DNA of 64,000 nt from Chryseobacterium lathyri (GTDB lineage Bacteria; Bacteroidota; Bacteroidia; Flavobacteriales; Weeksellaceae). Made by a program: the position numbers and the translations under genes. Location of the stretch: positions 1-64,000 of the forward strand of contig NZ_QNFY01000001.1 of NCBI RefSeq assembly GCF_003290185.1, written 5' to 3'. This document shows positions 36,064-45,281 of this stretch, piece after piece. The notes under the pieces are model-generated. The model was not told the DNA's origin. It searched no databases and worked only from the letters and a program-made list of their open reading frames with translations. Position 1 is the stretch's first letter. The number at the start of each line of letters is the position of its first letter.

Positions 36064-36113
36064 AAACAAAGACCTGTAATTTTAAAATTATTTAATCATT
36101 TAATAAAAATAAA

Positions 36114-36812
36114 ATGAGCATCTATAAAGAACTTCAGAGAGAGTGTTACGAAGCCAATATGCAGTTGGATGCTTTGAAGCTTGTCGTGTATACCTTCGGA
36201 AATGTAAGTGCCGTTGACCGTGAAAAAGGAATTTTTGCGATCAAACCAAGCGGTGTTCCTTATGAGATTCTAAAGCCTGAAGACATTGTGATTTTAGATT
36301 ACGATGCCAATGTGGTGGAAGGAAAATTAAGGCCGTCATCCGATACCAAAACCCACGCTTACCTCTACCAAAACTGGGAAAGCATTGGCGGAATTTCTCA
36401 TACTCACGCGATCTATTCGGTAGCTTGGGCCCAGGCACAGCTGGATATTCCGGTTTTCGGAACCACACATGCAGATCATTTAACAGCAGATATTCCCTGT
36501 GCACCGCCAATGCACGATGATTTGATCGAGGGAAACTACGAATACAATACCGGAATCCAGATTCTCGATTGTTTCAGAGAAAAAAAATTGTCTTACGAAG
36601 AAGTGGAAATGATACTCGTTGGAAATCACGGACCTTTTACCTGGGGCAAAAATGCTGATAAAGCGGTTTATAACAGTAAAGTTCTGGAAACAGTTGCGGA
36701 AATGGCCTATCTCACCCGGCAGATCAATCCCAATGCAGTTCGGTTGAAAGATTCCCTCATCAAAAAACATTACGAACGAAAACACGGAAAAAATGCCTAC
36801 TACGGACAGTAA
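36114..36812 (+). CDS. araD: L-ribulose-5-phosphate 4-epimerase
   Basis: Epimerises L-ribulose 5-phosphate to D-xylulose 5-phosphate through a retro-aldol mechanism with zinc. The 232-residue class II aldolase-fold protein has FGNVSAVDRE, IKPSGVPYE, the metal histidines in SHTHAIYSVAWAQ (HTH), TTHADH, and the third in GNHGPFTWG. It is the last arabinose-specific step, delivering xylulose 5-phosphate, the same intermediate XylB makes. The araB-araD gap holds repeats but no obvious terminator. Confidence 0.96.
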   Translation: MSIYKELQRECYEANMQLDALKLVVYTFGNVSAVDREKGIFAIKPSGVPYEILKPEDIVILDYDANVVEGKLRPSSDTKTHAYLYQNWESIGGISHTHAIYSVAWAQAQLDIPVFGTTHADHLTADIPCAPPMHDDLIEGNYEYNTGIQILDCFREKKLSYEEVEMILVGNHGPFTWGKNADKAVYNSKVLETVAEMAYLTRQINPNAVRLKDSLIKKHYERKHGKNAYYGQ

Positions 36813-36887
36813 ATGACATTAGTCATGAAAATTTTTTTATTAACGGAAAGCAAACCTATAAGGTTTAATAAAACAAATTATTTAAAC

Positions 36888-36941
36888 AGAACCCGAAGGG
36901 TTTAATATCAATAGCCGTAGGTAAAACCTATGGTAAAATAT
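36888..36941. repeat. Dispersed intergenic repeat, family B copy 2
   Basis: AGAACCCGAAGGGTTTAATA, then AATAGCC and GTAGGTAAAACCTATGG. It aligns end to end with 23484-23537. A short piece resembling family C (AACCTATAAGGTTT, near 36853) lies just upstream. It sits between araD and araA. Confidence 0.65.
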
Positions 36942-36975
36942 ATAACAATTATTTATCAATTATCATTTATATTAT

Positions 36976-38472
36976 ATGTTAACACCTCTCAATACCAAAG
37001 AAATCTGGTTCATCACAGGAAGCCAGCATTTATACGGACCTGAAACATTAGCGCAGGTTTCTGAACACTCAGGAAAAATTGTTGAAGCGCTCAATAGATC
37101 TTCATCAATTCCTGTAAAAGTGGTTCTGAAGCCAACCGTAAAAACTACAGAAGAAATTTTTGAAACGCTTACAGCTGCCAATTTTGCAAAAGATTGTATT
37201 GGAATAGTGACCTGGATGCACACATTTTCACCTGCAAAAATGTGGATTCGCGGATTGACGGCTTTACAAAAGCCAATGCTGCATCTACATACACAGTTCA
37301 ATCAGGATATTCCCTGGTCTACAATGGATATGTATTTTATGAACCTGAACCAGGCTGCTCACGGTGACCGTGAATTTGGGTTTATGGTAAGCCGTCTTCG
37401 TAAAAACAGGAAAGTAGTTGTAGGACACTGGGCAGAGGAAAGAGTTCAGAAACAAATCGGAGAGTGGAGCCGTGTTGCAGCAGGCTGGAACGATTGGCAG
37501 GGAGCGAAATTTGCCCGTTTTGGAGACAATATGAGGTATGTAGCCGTTACAGATGGTGACAAAGTAGAAGCGGAAACAAAATTCGGATTTTCAGTAAATA
37601 CCTGGGGAATCGGAGATTTAGTGAGCGTTGTCAATGCTATTGGTGAAGGTGAAGTAAAAACTTTAATTGAAGAATATGAAGCTTCTTACAAAATGGCAGA
37701 TTCTCTGCTTTCGGGAGGAAGCAACAGAAAATCACTTGAAACTGCTGCGAGGATAGAATTAGGACTGGAAAAGTTCCTGAAAGACGGAAATTTCAAAGGT
37801 TTTTCAGATACTTTTGAAGACCTTCACGGATTGGAGCAGCTTCCTGGAATTGCTGTTCAAAGGTTAATGGAAAAAGGCTACGGTTTTGCCGGAGAGGGCG
37901 ACTGGAAAACAGCAGCTTTAGTCCGTGCAATGAAAACAATGGGACAAGGTCTGGAAGGCGGAAACGCATTTATGGAAGACTATACTTATCATCTCAATCC
38001 TGCAAATCCCTCAGTTTTAGGTTCCCATATGCTGGAAATTGACCCTGTTTTAGCGGTTGATAAACCATCCTGCGAAATTCATCCGTTGGGAATTGGAGGC
38101 AAAGCAGATCCTGTCCGTCTGGTTTTCAATTCCAGAGGAAATATTGATTCTCTGAATGCTGCTCTTATGGATTTCGGAAATCATTTCAGACTGTTAATCA
38201 ATAAAACAAAAGCATTGGAAATTACCGAAGAATTACCAAAACTTCCTGTAGCAAGAGTTCTTTGGAAACCACTTCCGGATTTGTATACAGCTGCAGAAGC
38301 ATGGATTCTGGCTGGTGGAGCACATCATACGTGCTATAGTGAAAACATCAGTGCAGAGCAGTTGGAAGATTTTGCGGAGATTGCAGGAATTGAATCCCTG
38401 GTTATTGATGAAGATACAAAAATCCGTGATTTTAAGAACAGTCTTCGCTGGAATGAAATTTATTATCGTTAA
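36976..38472 (+). CDS. araA: L-arabinose isomerase
   Basis: Isomerises L-arabinose to L-ribulose with a manganese ion. The 498-residue length is normal for the family. Recognisable blocks are [16 protein letters not shown] at the N-terminus, [27 protein letters not shown] and GSHMLEIDP (glutamate and histidine ligands), [16 protein letters not shown] and GGAHHTCYS (last histidine ligand). It ends 21 bp before galM. Confidence 0.97.
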   Translation: MLTPLNTKEIWFITGSQHLYGPETLAQVSEHSGKIVEALNRSSSIPVKVVLKPTVKTTEEIFETLTAANFAKDCIGIVTWMHTFSPAKMWIRGLTALQKPMLHLHTQFNQDIPWSTMDMYFMNLNQAAHGDREFGFMVSRLRKNRKVVVGHWAEERVQKQIGEWSRVAAGWNDWQGAKFARFGDNMRYVAVTDGDKVEAETKFGFSVNTWGIGDLVSVVNAIGEGEVKTLIEEYEASYKMADSLLSGGSNRKSLETAARIELGLEKFLKDGNFKGFSDTFEDLHGLEQLPGIAVQRLMEKGYGFAGEGDWKTAALVRAMKTMGQGLEGGNAFMEDYTYHLNPANPSVLGSHMLEIDPVLAVDKPSCEIHPLGIGGKADPVRLVFNSRGNIDSLNAALMDFGNHFRLLINKTKALEITEELPKLPVARVLWKPLPDLYTAAEAWILAGGAHHTCYSENISAEQLEDFAEIAGIESLVIDEDTKIRDFKNSLRWNEIYYR

Positions 38473-38493
38473 TCTTGCAATACTATTCAAACT

Positions 38494-39654
38494 ATGAAAA
38501 TAATAAACTATAATCTGATTATTGTTGCAGTTTTATGTATTCTCGGATGCAGCAAAAAAGAAAACATTAATCAGCCTCAAAAAGAAAATATGGAAAAGAT
38601 ACAGGTTTCAGATTATGGAGTGACTGCAAAAGGCGATTCCATTAAAAAATACACCTTAACCAATAAAAACGGGATGAAAGTGGAAGTCATCAATTTTGGA
38701 GGAATTATCACCTCATTGACAGCTCCTGATAAAGATGGTCACTATGAAGATGTCGTTTTAGGCTTTACAAAGCCTGAAGATTATTTCAACGGAAATCCGT
38801 ATTATTTTGGAGCATTGATCGGACGTTTTGGAAATAGAATAGCCAACGCGAAATTCATTTTGGAAGGCAAAACCTATGATATTGATAAAAATGACGGACC
38901 AAACAGTCTTCACGGTGGAAAAGAGGGTTTTCACACCAAATTCTGGAACATTGAACCTGTTAAAGGTGCGAAATTTCCAACTATAAAGCTGACTTACACG
39001 AGTGCAGACGGCGAAGAAGGCTATCCGGGAAAATTATCTACAACGGTATTCTACACATTGACAGAGGACAATGCATTGGAGATTTCTTACGAAGCAACGA
39101 CGGATAAAGCAACATTTGTTAACCTTACTCAACATTCATATTTCAACCTTTCAGGGAATTTTACAAAAACGATTACTGATCACGAACTGCAAATTAATGC
39201 AGATAAATTTTTACCTGTCAGTGAAACGTTGATTCCAACCGGTGAACAAAAACCTGTAAAGGGAAGTCCGTTTGATTTCACGGTTTCAAAACCAATCGGA
39301 AAAGACATCAATGTTACAAATGATGATCAGCTGAAAAAAGGAAAAGGTTACGACCATAACTGGATTCTGAATGGAAACGGAATGAGGAGCATCGCAAAAG
39401 TCTATCATCCTGAGTCAGGAAGAGTGATGGAAGTTCTTACGGATGAACCGGGTGTTCAGTTCTATTCCGGAAATTTTCTTGATGGAAAGTTTGACACGAA
39501 AACAGGAGGGAAAAATGAATTCCGAACAGGCTTTTGTTTAGAAACCCAACATTTTCCGGATTCTCCAAATCAACCTTCTTTCCCTTCAACAGAACTTAAG
39601 CCGGGACAGAAATATCAGACTAAAACGATTTATAAATTCTCAGTTAAAAAATAA
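38494..39654 (+). CDS. galM: Aldose 1-epimerase (mutarotase) lipoprotein
   Basis: Interconverts alpha and beta anomers of sugars released by the glycosidases, before uptake or isomerisation. The signal peptide ends in a lipobox (ILGC, Cys19), so the enzyme is lipid-anchored in the periplasm or outer membrane. The 386-residue protein has GALIGRFGNRIA, NDGPNSLHGG, catalytic histidine in VNLTQHSYFNLSG and catalytic glutamate in FCLETQHFPDSPNQPSFPS. It is joined to araA (21 bp) and the symporter (3 bp), so its main substrate here is probably arabinose rather than galactose. Confidence 0.93.
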   Translation: MKIINYNLIIVAVLCILGCSKKENINQPQKENMEKIQVSDYGVTAKGDSIKKYTLTNKNGMKVEVINFGGIITSLTAPDKDGHYEDVVLGFTKPEDYFNGNPYYFGALIGRFGNRIANAKFILEGKTYDIDKNDGPNSLHGGKEGFHTKFWNIEPVKGAKFPTIKLTYTSADGEEGYPGKLSTTVFYTLTEDNALEISYEATTDKATFVNLTQHSYFNLSGNFTKTITDHELQINADKFLPVSETLIPTGEQKPVKGSPFDFTVSKPIGKDINVTNDDQLKKGKGYDHNWILNGNGMRSIAKVYHPESGRVMEVLTDEPGVQFYSGNFLDGKFDTKTGGKNEFRTGFCLETQHFPDSPNQPSFPSTELKPGQKYQTKTIYKFSVKK

Positions 39655-39657
39655 ATT

Positions 39658-41385
39658 ATGGGAAACTTAGCAACTATTGATATCATCATATTTCTGATTT
39701 ATTTTGTGGTGGTAGCCGGTTACGGAATTTGGATCTACAACAGGAAAAAATCTGCAGCTACAGGCAGTAAAGATTATTTCCTGGCAGAAGGTTCACTTAC
39801 CTGGTGGGCGATTGGTGCCAGCCTGATTGCGTCCAATATTTCGGCCGAACAGTTTATAGGAATGAGTGGTGAAGGATTCTTCGTAGGCATTGCTGTCGCA
39901 GCTTACGAATGGATTGCAGCCATTGCATTGATTATTATTGCGGTCTGGTTCATTCCTATTTACCTTAAAAATAAGATTTATACGATGCCCCAATTCCTTG
40001 AAACCCGTTACAACAAATCGGTTTCACTGATTATGGCGGTTTTCTGGCTGTTTCTGTATGTGATTGTAAACCTGACCTCCATTCTTTATCTGGGAGCTTT
40101 GGCCATTGATACATTGCTGGGCGGAGATAATCTTCATATCATTATGATTGGGTTACTGCTCATGGCCTTGCTGATTGGTCTGGGAGGAATGAAAGTAATC
40201 GGGTACACCGACGTTATTCAGGTAGCGGTTTTAATTATCGGAGGTTTTGCCACGGTTTATATGGCTCTTCAGATTGTTGACCAGAGAATTAACGGAGCCG
40301 CTGTAGGAAATGCTTTCGCAGGTTTCCAGACATTAATTAAAGAAGCACCACAGCATTTTAAGCTCATTCTTGATAAACCGACTACAACCACCACAACTCT
40401 GGCAATGCCGGAGAACGTGAATGTTCAGAAATATGTGGTTTTACCTGGATTGGCAATGTACTTTGCTGGTCAGTGGATTGTTAACCTGAATTATTGGGGA
40501 TGTAACCAGTACATTACGCAGCGTGCTTTGGGAGCAGATCTAAAAACGGCAAGAACCGGAATTTTGTTCGCGGGATTTTTAAAATTATTTATGCCGATTA
40601 TCGTGATGCTTCCGGGAATTGCAGCCTATGTTTTATATACGAAAGGGCATCTGCCAGGTTTCAACGGTGTAAAAGATGGCGCCTATTCAGCCATTTTAGG
40701 CTTCTTGCCAACAGGGCTGAAAGGACTTGCGGTTGCAGCGCTTACTGCAGCAATTGTAGCATCTTTGGCAGGAAAAGTAAACAGTATTTCGACCATTTTT
40801 ACTTTGGATATCTATAAAAAATATCTGAAAGCAGATGCTACCGAAATCCAGATGGTAAGAACAGGACGCTGGGCAATCATTATCGCCATGTTTGTGGCTC
40901 TGGCATTTACATGGACAGATGTCCTGGGAATTGGAGGAGAAGGTGGTTTCACATTCATCCAGAAATATACCGGATTTATCAGTCCCGGAGTTTTTGCTAT
41001 GTTCCTCTTGGGAATGTTCTGGAAAAGAACAACAGGAACGGCAGCTTTGGTAGGCGTTCTTCTTGGCTTTTTACTGGCTATTTTCTTCAACAGTTTTGCA
41101 GTAGATATTTTCGGGAAAGAAACCTGGCTATACACTGCTTTTACCTATGAAAAATTAGAAAACGGAGTCGTTCATACGATCACGGAAATTCCATTTTTGA
41201 TTAATATGGGTTGGTCATTCTTTATTACAGTTGTTGTTATGGTTCTGATCAGTTTGGCAGGTCCGAAAGTAAATCCTAAAGCTTTCGCTATAGATGCAAC
41301 CATGTTTAAAGTAGATTCCAGAACATTGGTTATGATTGTAGTAACAGTTCTTTTACTGACTGCACTTTATGTGAGATTCTGGTAA
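39658..41385 (+). CDS. Sodium/sugar symporter of the SSS family
   Basis: A 575-residue inner-membrane protein with about 14 hydrophobic segments, related to SglT-type sodium/glucose transporters. The typical SSS segments are visible: KDYFLAEGSLTWWAIGASLIASNISAEQFIGMSG (in two adjoining blocks at 40-75), IYTMPQFLETRYN, GLGGMKVIGYTDVIQ and NLNYWGCNQYITQRALGA. It follows galM by 3 bp at the end of the ara operon, so arabinose (possibly also xylose) is the likely solute. No other dedicated pentose transporter of the XylE type is seen in the window. A terminator follows. Confidence 0.9.
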   Translation: MGNLATIDIIIFLIYFVVVAGYGIWIYNRKKSAATGSKDYFLAEGSLTWWAIGASLIASNISAEQFIGMSGEGFFVGIAVAAYEWIAAIALIIIAVWFIPIYLKNKIYTMPQFLETRYNKSVSLIMAVFWLFLYVIVNLTSILYLGALAIDTLLGGDNLHIIMIGLLLMALLIGLGGMKVIGYTDVIQVAVLIIGGFATVYMALQIVDQRINGAAVGNAFAGFQTLIKEAPQHFKLILDKPTTTTTTLAMPENVNVQKYVVLPGLAMYFAGQWIVNLNYWGCNQYITQRALGADLKTARTGILFAGFLKLFMPIIVMLPGIAAYVLYTKGHLPGFNGVKDGAYSAILGFLPTGLKGLAVAALTAAIVASLAGKVNSISTIFTLDIYKKYLKADATEIQMVRTGRWAIIIAMFVALAFTWTDVLGIGGEGGFTFIQKYTGFISPGVFAMFLLGMFWKRTTGTAALVGVLLGFLLAIFFNSFAVDIFGKETWLYTAFTYEKLENGVVHTITEIPFLINMGWSFFITVVVMVLISLAGPKVNPKAFAIDATMFKVDSRTLVMIVVTVLLLTALYVRFW

Positions 41386-41401
41386 TTAATAAATAATTTA
41401 T

Positions 41402-41434
41402 AAATAGGATGTCATGATTGGCATCCTATTTTTG
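41402..41434 (+). terminator. Rho-independent terminator after the SSS symporter
   Basis: AATAGGATG (41403-41411) and CATCCTATT (41422-41430) pair exactly around a 10-nt loop and are followed by TTTG. It closes the ara operon before the exonuclease gene. Confidence 0.75.
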
Positions 41435-41472
41435 TTAAAGAGTCTGATGATTTTGTAATTTTAAATAAAGTT

Positions 41473-42117
41473 TTGAAAAAATATCTCCTTTTTATCGATA
41501 CCGAAACAACAGGAATTCCGAAACGTTGGAATCTTCCTTATTCTGAAACAGACAACTGGCCATCAGCAGTTCAGGTTGCATGGATCTTGTACGATGAAAC
41601 CGGGAACAAAATTAAATGGGAGAATTTTTATATTTATGATGAAAATTTAAAAATCAGTGCACAGTCGGTTAAAGTACACGGGATTACCAAAACGTTTTTG
41701 AGTAAAAACGGACAGAACCGGAAATTGGTTTTAGAAAAGCTTTCGCAAGATATACAGCAATATCAGCCGCTCATAACCGGACATTTCACAGAATTTGATA
41801 TTCACACGCTAAGCTGTGATTATTACAGGGCAGGTTTGGAAAATCCTTTTCAAAAAAGTTATTTTTACTGTACGATGCTCAAAAGCAAAGGCTATGCTTT
41901 GAATCCTGAAGCAGATTACTTCCGGCTACCACAGCTTTACGAGTTTCTTTTTAATGAAAAGATGGAACGCTCTCACGATGCTGTGATTGATGTAGAAATG
42001 ACAGCAAAATGCTTTTTTGAGATTCGTTCCCGTGGAGAAATTTCAAAAGATGAACTTCAGAATATCCATCACAAAATTGAAAGTAAATTGAAATTTTTAG
42101 ATAAAATCAATAAGTAA
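41473..42117 (+). CDS. DEDDh-family 3'-5' exonuclease (DnaQ-like), TTG start
   Basis: A 214-residue stand-alone exonuclease of the DNA polymerase III epsilon/RNase T superfamily. The metal-binding acids are visible in FIDTETTG (motif I, residues 8-15), GHFTEFDIHTL (motif II) and SHDAVIDVEMTA (motif III, with the histidine of the DEDDh type). The start must be TTG 41473 because motif I begins at residue 8 and no upstream ATG is in frame. It is not fused to a polymerase subunit. It lies between the sugar symporter and the cNMP/CBS/nucleotidyltransferase gene, a grouping I also recall beside acetate-permease-type SSS genes in gammaproteobacteria. Substrate unknown. Confidence 0.85.
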   Translation: MKKYLLFIDTETTGIPKRWNLPYSETDNWPSAVQVAWILYDETGNKIKWENFYIYDENLKISAQSVKVHGITKTFLSKNGQNRKLVLEKLSQDIQQYQPLITGHFTEFDIHTLSCDYYRAGLENPFQKSYFYCTMLKSKGYALNPEADYFRLPQLYEFLFNEKMERSHDAVIDVEMTAKCFFEIRSRGEISKDELQNIHHKIESKLKFLDKINK

Positions 42118-42163
42118 ATGAAATAATTTATTAATCTGAATATATGCCACCTATTTAATCATT

Positions 42164-44071
42164 ATGGAAGAAAAAATTATTTCGCTATTAAAAGTAACAA
42201 AACCTTTTAATCTTCTGCCTGAAACGGTTCTTGTCGAAATCTCTGAATCGCTTACAAAAACTGAGTTTTCTAAAGATACATTGGTGTTTCGTCAGGAAGT
42301 AACCGAGATGAGAGGGGTTGATATTATTTCATCTGGAGAATACGAAACTTTCTTTTTCGATGCTGCAGAAAACAAAAGATGTCTGACCAGACATTATCCG
42401 CCTTACTGTTTCGGCGGAATTTCAGTTGTTCTGAACCGGGTCCGTGCACTAAAATCTGCGATAGCTAAAAAAGGAACTGTGGTTTACACCTTACCCAGAA
42501 AGGAGTTTTATGAATTATGCAATGCCTACGACAGCTTTTTTCATTATTTCACTTCAGATTTTGGTATAAAAATGCTGGATGAAGAGTTTTCGCACTTTGT
42601 GAAAACCCCGGCTACTTTTGAAGAAAGTTATTTTGCTGCCGATCAGCTGTATTCCAGAAAAATAGAAGGCATCGCTTACAAAAGTATTGTGTCATGTGAA
42701 GAAAGCACACCCGTTTTTGAAGCCGCTAAAATGATGGCAGCCAACAAAGTGAGCTGTATTTTTATCAGGAAGTCACAGAGTGACGAGATTATCGGTTATG
42801 CGACAGATATTACTTTACGGGATAACGTCATCGCCCGCTGCCTGGATTCAAGAACAGCCATTTTGGAGGTAATGGATAATCCAATTGTCAGTATTTCCAG
42901 TGATGCTTACCTGTATGAAGCGGTTCTGATGATGTTTAAAACCAAAACAAGATATCTTCTGGTAAAAAATAAAGATGAATATGTAGGCTTCCTTAGCAGA
43001 AACCGTTTGCTGAGCGAGCAGGCGCAGAGCCCGTTGGTGTTTATCCAGTCTGTAAAGCAGGCAGAAAATACGGAAGAGCTCCGCAAAAAATGGAACCAGG
43101 TACCTGATATCATCAATCAGCTTTTGGGTAGGGGAGTTCACGGTGAAATTGCCAGTCAGGTTATTACCACCATTGCAGATACAATTACAGGAAAAGTGAT
43201 AGAAAAGGTCATCAGACAGATAGGAGAGCCGCCTGCCAAATTTGCCTTTATTGTCACAGGAAGCGAAGGAAGAAAAGAGCAGACGCTGAATACCGACCAG
43301 GACAATGGAATTATCTATGAAGACAAAGCCAACGAAGACCGGGAAATGGTAAGGGAATATTTCCTGGATTTTGCCAGAAAAGTTTCCGACGACCTCAATA
43401 CCATTGGTTTTGAATACTGCAAAGGTGGCTTCATGGCGAGCAATCCCAAGTGGACGCATTCTCTTTCTCACTGGAAAAGAAATTATACCCAATGGATTGA
43501 AAAATCTCTGCCTGAAAGTGCGATGAATTTTTCCACATTTTTTGATTTCCGTTTTATTTACGGTGATGACGCTATTGTCCGTGAGCTGAAAACTTTTATC
43601 AAAGAAAAACTGGCTTCGCCCAATCAGCTGTTTTTTGCCCATATTGCTAAAAATGCACTGCAGTATGAACCACCATTGACCTTTTTTAAAAGAATAAAGA
43701 CCCAGACTATCGGAAAATCAGAAGTCTTCGACATTAAAACGGCGATGTCTCCAATTGTAGATCTGGTTCGGGTCTACGCGCTGGAAAATCAGCTCGAAAT
43801 TGAAAATACTGGGGAAAGAATGAAAAAATTAAAGGAAATCGGAATTTTCACACAGCAGCAGTATAATGAGATGCATCAGTCATATTATTATCTGATGGCG
43901 CTCCGGCTTAAAAACCAGGCCAATCAAATCAATATAGATAAAAAGCGCCCTGATAATTATGTGGAAATTAGTAAACTTACTAAAATAGAAAGAGTAACAC
44001 TGATCGAAATTTTCAAGACCATTGCCAATTTTCAATTGGGAATCAAAGTGAAATTTACCGGAAATTTCTAA
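42164..44071 (+). CDS. cNMP-binding/CBS/DUF294 nucleotidyltransferase protein
   Basis: A 635-residue cytoplasmic signalling-type protein. Order of domains: cyclic-nucleotide-binding-like (about 10-145, no clear phosphate-binding RxS/TA signature noticed), a pair of CBS domains (about 165-285), a DUF294 nucleotidyltransferase-like domain with the strong motif GSEGRKEQTLNTDQD (366-380; the GS and DxD-type acids of GlnD/KNT-fold enzymes), and the DUF294 C-terminal helical domain (about 475-630). The acids are intact, so it is probably active, transferring a nucleotide to an unknown protein or small molecule. It follows the exonuclease by 46 bp and converges with araR, the stops being 2 bp apart. 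Confidence 0.85.
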   Translation: MEEKIISLLKVTKPFNLLPETVLVEISESLTKTEFSKDTLVFRQEVTEMRGVDIISSGEYETFFFDAAENKRCLTRHYPPYCFGGISVVLNRVRALKSAIAKKGTVVYTLPRKEFYELCNAYDSFFHYFTSDFGIKMLDEEFSHFVKTPATFEESYFAADQLYSRKIEGIAYKSIVSCEESTPVFEAAKMMAANKVSCIFIRKSQSDEIIGYATDITLRDNVIARCLDSRTAILEVMDNPIVSISSDAYLYEAVLMMFKTKTRYLLVKNKDEYVGFLSRNRLLSEQAQSPLVFIQSVKQAENTEELRKKWNQVPDIINQLLGRGVHGEIASQVITTIADTITGKVIEKVIRQIGEPPAKFAFIVTGSEGRKEQTLNTDQDNGIIYEDKANEDREMVREYFLDFARKVSDDLNTIGFEYCKGGFMASNPKWTHSLSHWKRNYTQWIEKSLPESAMNFSTFFDFRFIYGDDAIVRELKTFIKEKLASPNQLFFAHIAKNALQYEPPLTFFKRIKTQTIGKSEVFDIKTAMSPIVDLVRVYALENQLEIENTGERMKKLKEIGIFTQQQYNEMHQSYYYLMALRLKNQANQINIDKKRPDNYVEISKLTKIERVTLIEIFKTIANFQLGIKVKFTGNF

Positions 44072-44073
44072 GA

Positions 44074-44760
44074 CTAAATTTTAAACATAAAGCCTTCCGA
44101 GATCTTCTTACTGTATTTCTCTTCATCAAAAGTGTAGAGAAAAGATCCTTTTTTAGACGAGTTCATATCTTTTTCATTAGTTTTTACAAGAACATCCAAA
44201 GCATTGATTTTGCTGGTAAAATTCCGTTTGTCATATTTTTCATCAAAAATAGCTTCGTAAAGATTCTGAAGGTCTTTCATGGTGAATTTTTCAGGGAGAA
44301 GCTCAAAGCCAATCGGCCTTGTCGTTGCTCTTCTTCTCAGTCTCAAAACAGCATCTTTTACCATTGCGTTATGATCAAAAATAAGATCGGGACGGTCTTT
44401 CAGATCAAACCATTTCGCACTGTATTTTTCGTTGATCTGAATATTGTCCTGGATATTGATTAAAGCATAGTATGAAATCGACATAATTCTGGCAGTAGGC
44501 TCCCGGTCAACTTCTGTGTAAGCTTTCAGTTGTTCAAGGTAGATGTTTTCAAGTCCGGTCAGAGCATTCAGAACACGGTTGGCAGCCTGATCGGAATTTT
44601 CTTTATCATCAACAAATCCTCCCATCAGTGACCATTCTCCCTTTTTGGGCTCGAAATTTCTTTTTACCAGAAGAATTTTAAGGTTTTCTCCACCAAAACC
44701 AAAGATAATACAGTCTACTGCGACAAGATGTTTGGGATAAGTAAGATAATTTTCTTCCAT
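44074..44760 (-). CDS. araR: Nudix-fold transcriptional regulator of arabinose genes (AraR-like)
   Basis: A paralogue of the protein at 410: N-terminal Nudix-fold domain (about 8-135) and C-terminal winged helix (about 150-215, beginning GFELLPEKFTMKDLQNLYEA). The Nudix box is even more degraded (GGFVDDKEN, then RVLNALTG), having lost all three catalytic glutamates. The start at 44760 (MEENYLTYPKH) matches the paralogue; the longer frame from 44835 runs through a candidate operator. Bacteroides AraR, a repressor released by L-arabinose, has this architecture and sits among ara genes, so this is the best candidate for AraR here. An operator-like palindrome 57 bp upstream suggests autoregulation. 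Confidence 0.82.
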   Translation of the reverse strand: MEENYLTYPKHLVAVDCIIFGFGGENLKILLVKRNFEPKKGEWSLMGGFVDDKENSDQAANRVLNALTGLENIYLEQLKAYTEVDREPTARIMSISYYALINIQDNIQINEKYSAKWFDLKDRPDLIFDHNAMVKDAVLRLRRRATTRPIGFELLPEKFTMKDLQNLYEAIFDEKYDKRNFTSKINALDVLVKTNEKDMNSSKKGSFLYTFDEEKYSKKISEGFMFKI

Positions 44761-44775
44761 CAAAATGATTTTAAA

Positions 44776-44783
44776 CAAAGTTA
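44776..44783 (-). promoter_or_regulatory. Candidate -7 element for araR
   Basis: On the minus strand the bases read TAACTTTG, matching TAnnTTTG, 15 bp before the chosen ATG. The leader would be very short. No clear -33 partner. Confidence 0.35.
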
Positions 44784-44817
44784 ATTCTTTTAATGTAGAT
44801 TTAATATGAAAAATTAA

Positions 44818-44838
44818 TAAATGTATGTTAAACACTTT
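44818..44838. promoter_or_regulatory. Candidate AraR operator upstream of araR
   Basis: TAAATGTA-N5-AACACTTT has the same geometry (8-5-8) and nearly the same arms as the sites before GH3, araB and the transaldolase gene. It lies between the divergent araR and GH127/GH146 genes, so it could act on either. Confidence 0.6.
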
Positions 44839-45281
44839 ATATTTTTCTTAATACTCATTTTGATGATTTGTAGTTTCAAATAGTATTTTGGGGAATTATT
44901 TTCATCATTTAAATGAATTATTTGTTGAAATAATGGTAAATCCTATATGAATGCAATGTTAAAAATATGTTAAAATTTTGATCCGGTATTTCATTCTGCT
45001 TTTTTTCAGGGTTATTATTAAAATACGATAAGCCCGGATATAATTTTTTTCCGGTTTTTATAAACACACGATATGTATTTTGATAATGACAGGATTACAT
45101 TTATTTAATTGATATTCTATAGTTTGTCTATTCTTGTTTTTTATGATAAGGTAAAGGTTTGTAAAAGTTTTTTTACTTATTTCAAAATGCGTTTTCAAAA
45201 GGACATATTGCTAAACGGGGAAAACTGTTTGCTATCTGGATACTTTCTTTTATTTTAGAAATGTAGAAATAACATTTATTA
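44839..45281. other. Divergent intergenic region, araR to GH127/GH146
   Basis: About 440 bp without a credible gene. It is AT-rich and contains a half-site ATGATAA (45143-45149) like that of the candidate XylR operator. The block ACATTTATTTAATTGATAT (from 45107) resembles the region after the operator in the GH3/araB promoters, but no intact 21-bp operator accompanies it. Promoters for the downstream esterase-symporter-xylanase group must lie here. Confidence 0.5.

Larger units (their letters stand above)
35903..36113. other. araB-araD intergenic gap holding repeats
   Basis: This 211-bp gap has no coding frame. Its right half is a perfect 16-bp hairpin repeat and a GGGCTTTAGCCC hairpin (listed separately). 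The left half (35903-35997) shows nothing recognisable. Confidence 0.6.

Noticed and set aside
42848..43642. 264-residue open frame on the minus strand
   Set aside because: It lies wholly antisense to the cNMP/CBS/DUF294 gene, whose motifs are intact; its translation shows no recognisable domain.
44761..44835. Longer start for the second Nudix regulator
   Set aside because: It passes through the candidate operator and -7 element and is not matched by the paralogue.
45107..45135. Promoter-like block before GH127/GH146 resembling the GH3/araB promoter
   Set aside because: The -7 element is not an exact match (TATAGTTTG) and the operator is missing, so it was not listed as a promoter.
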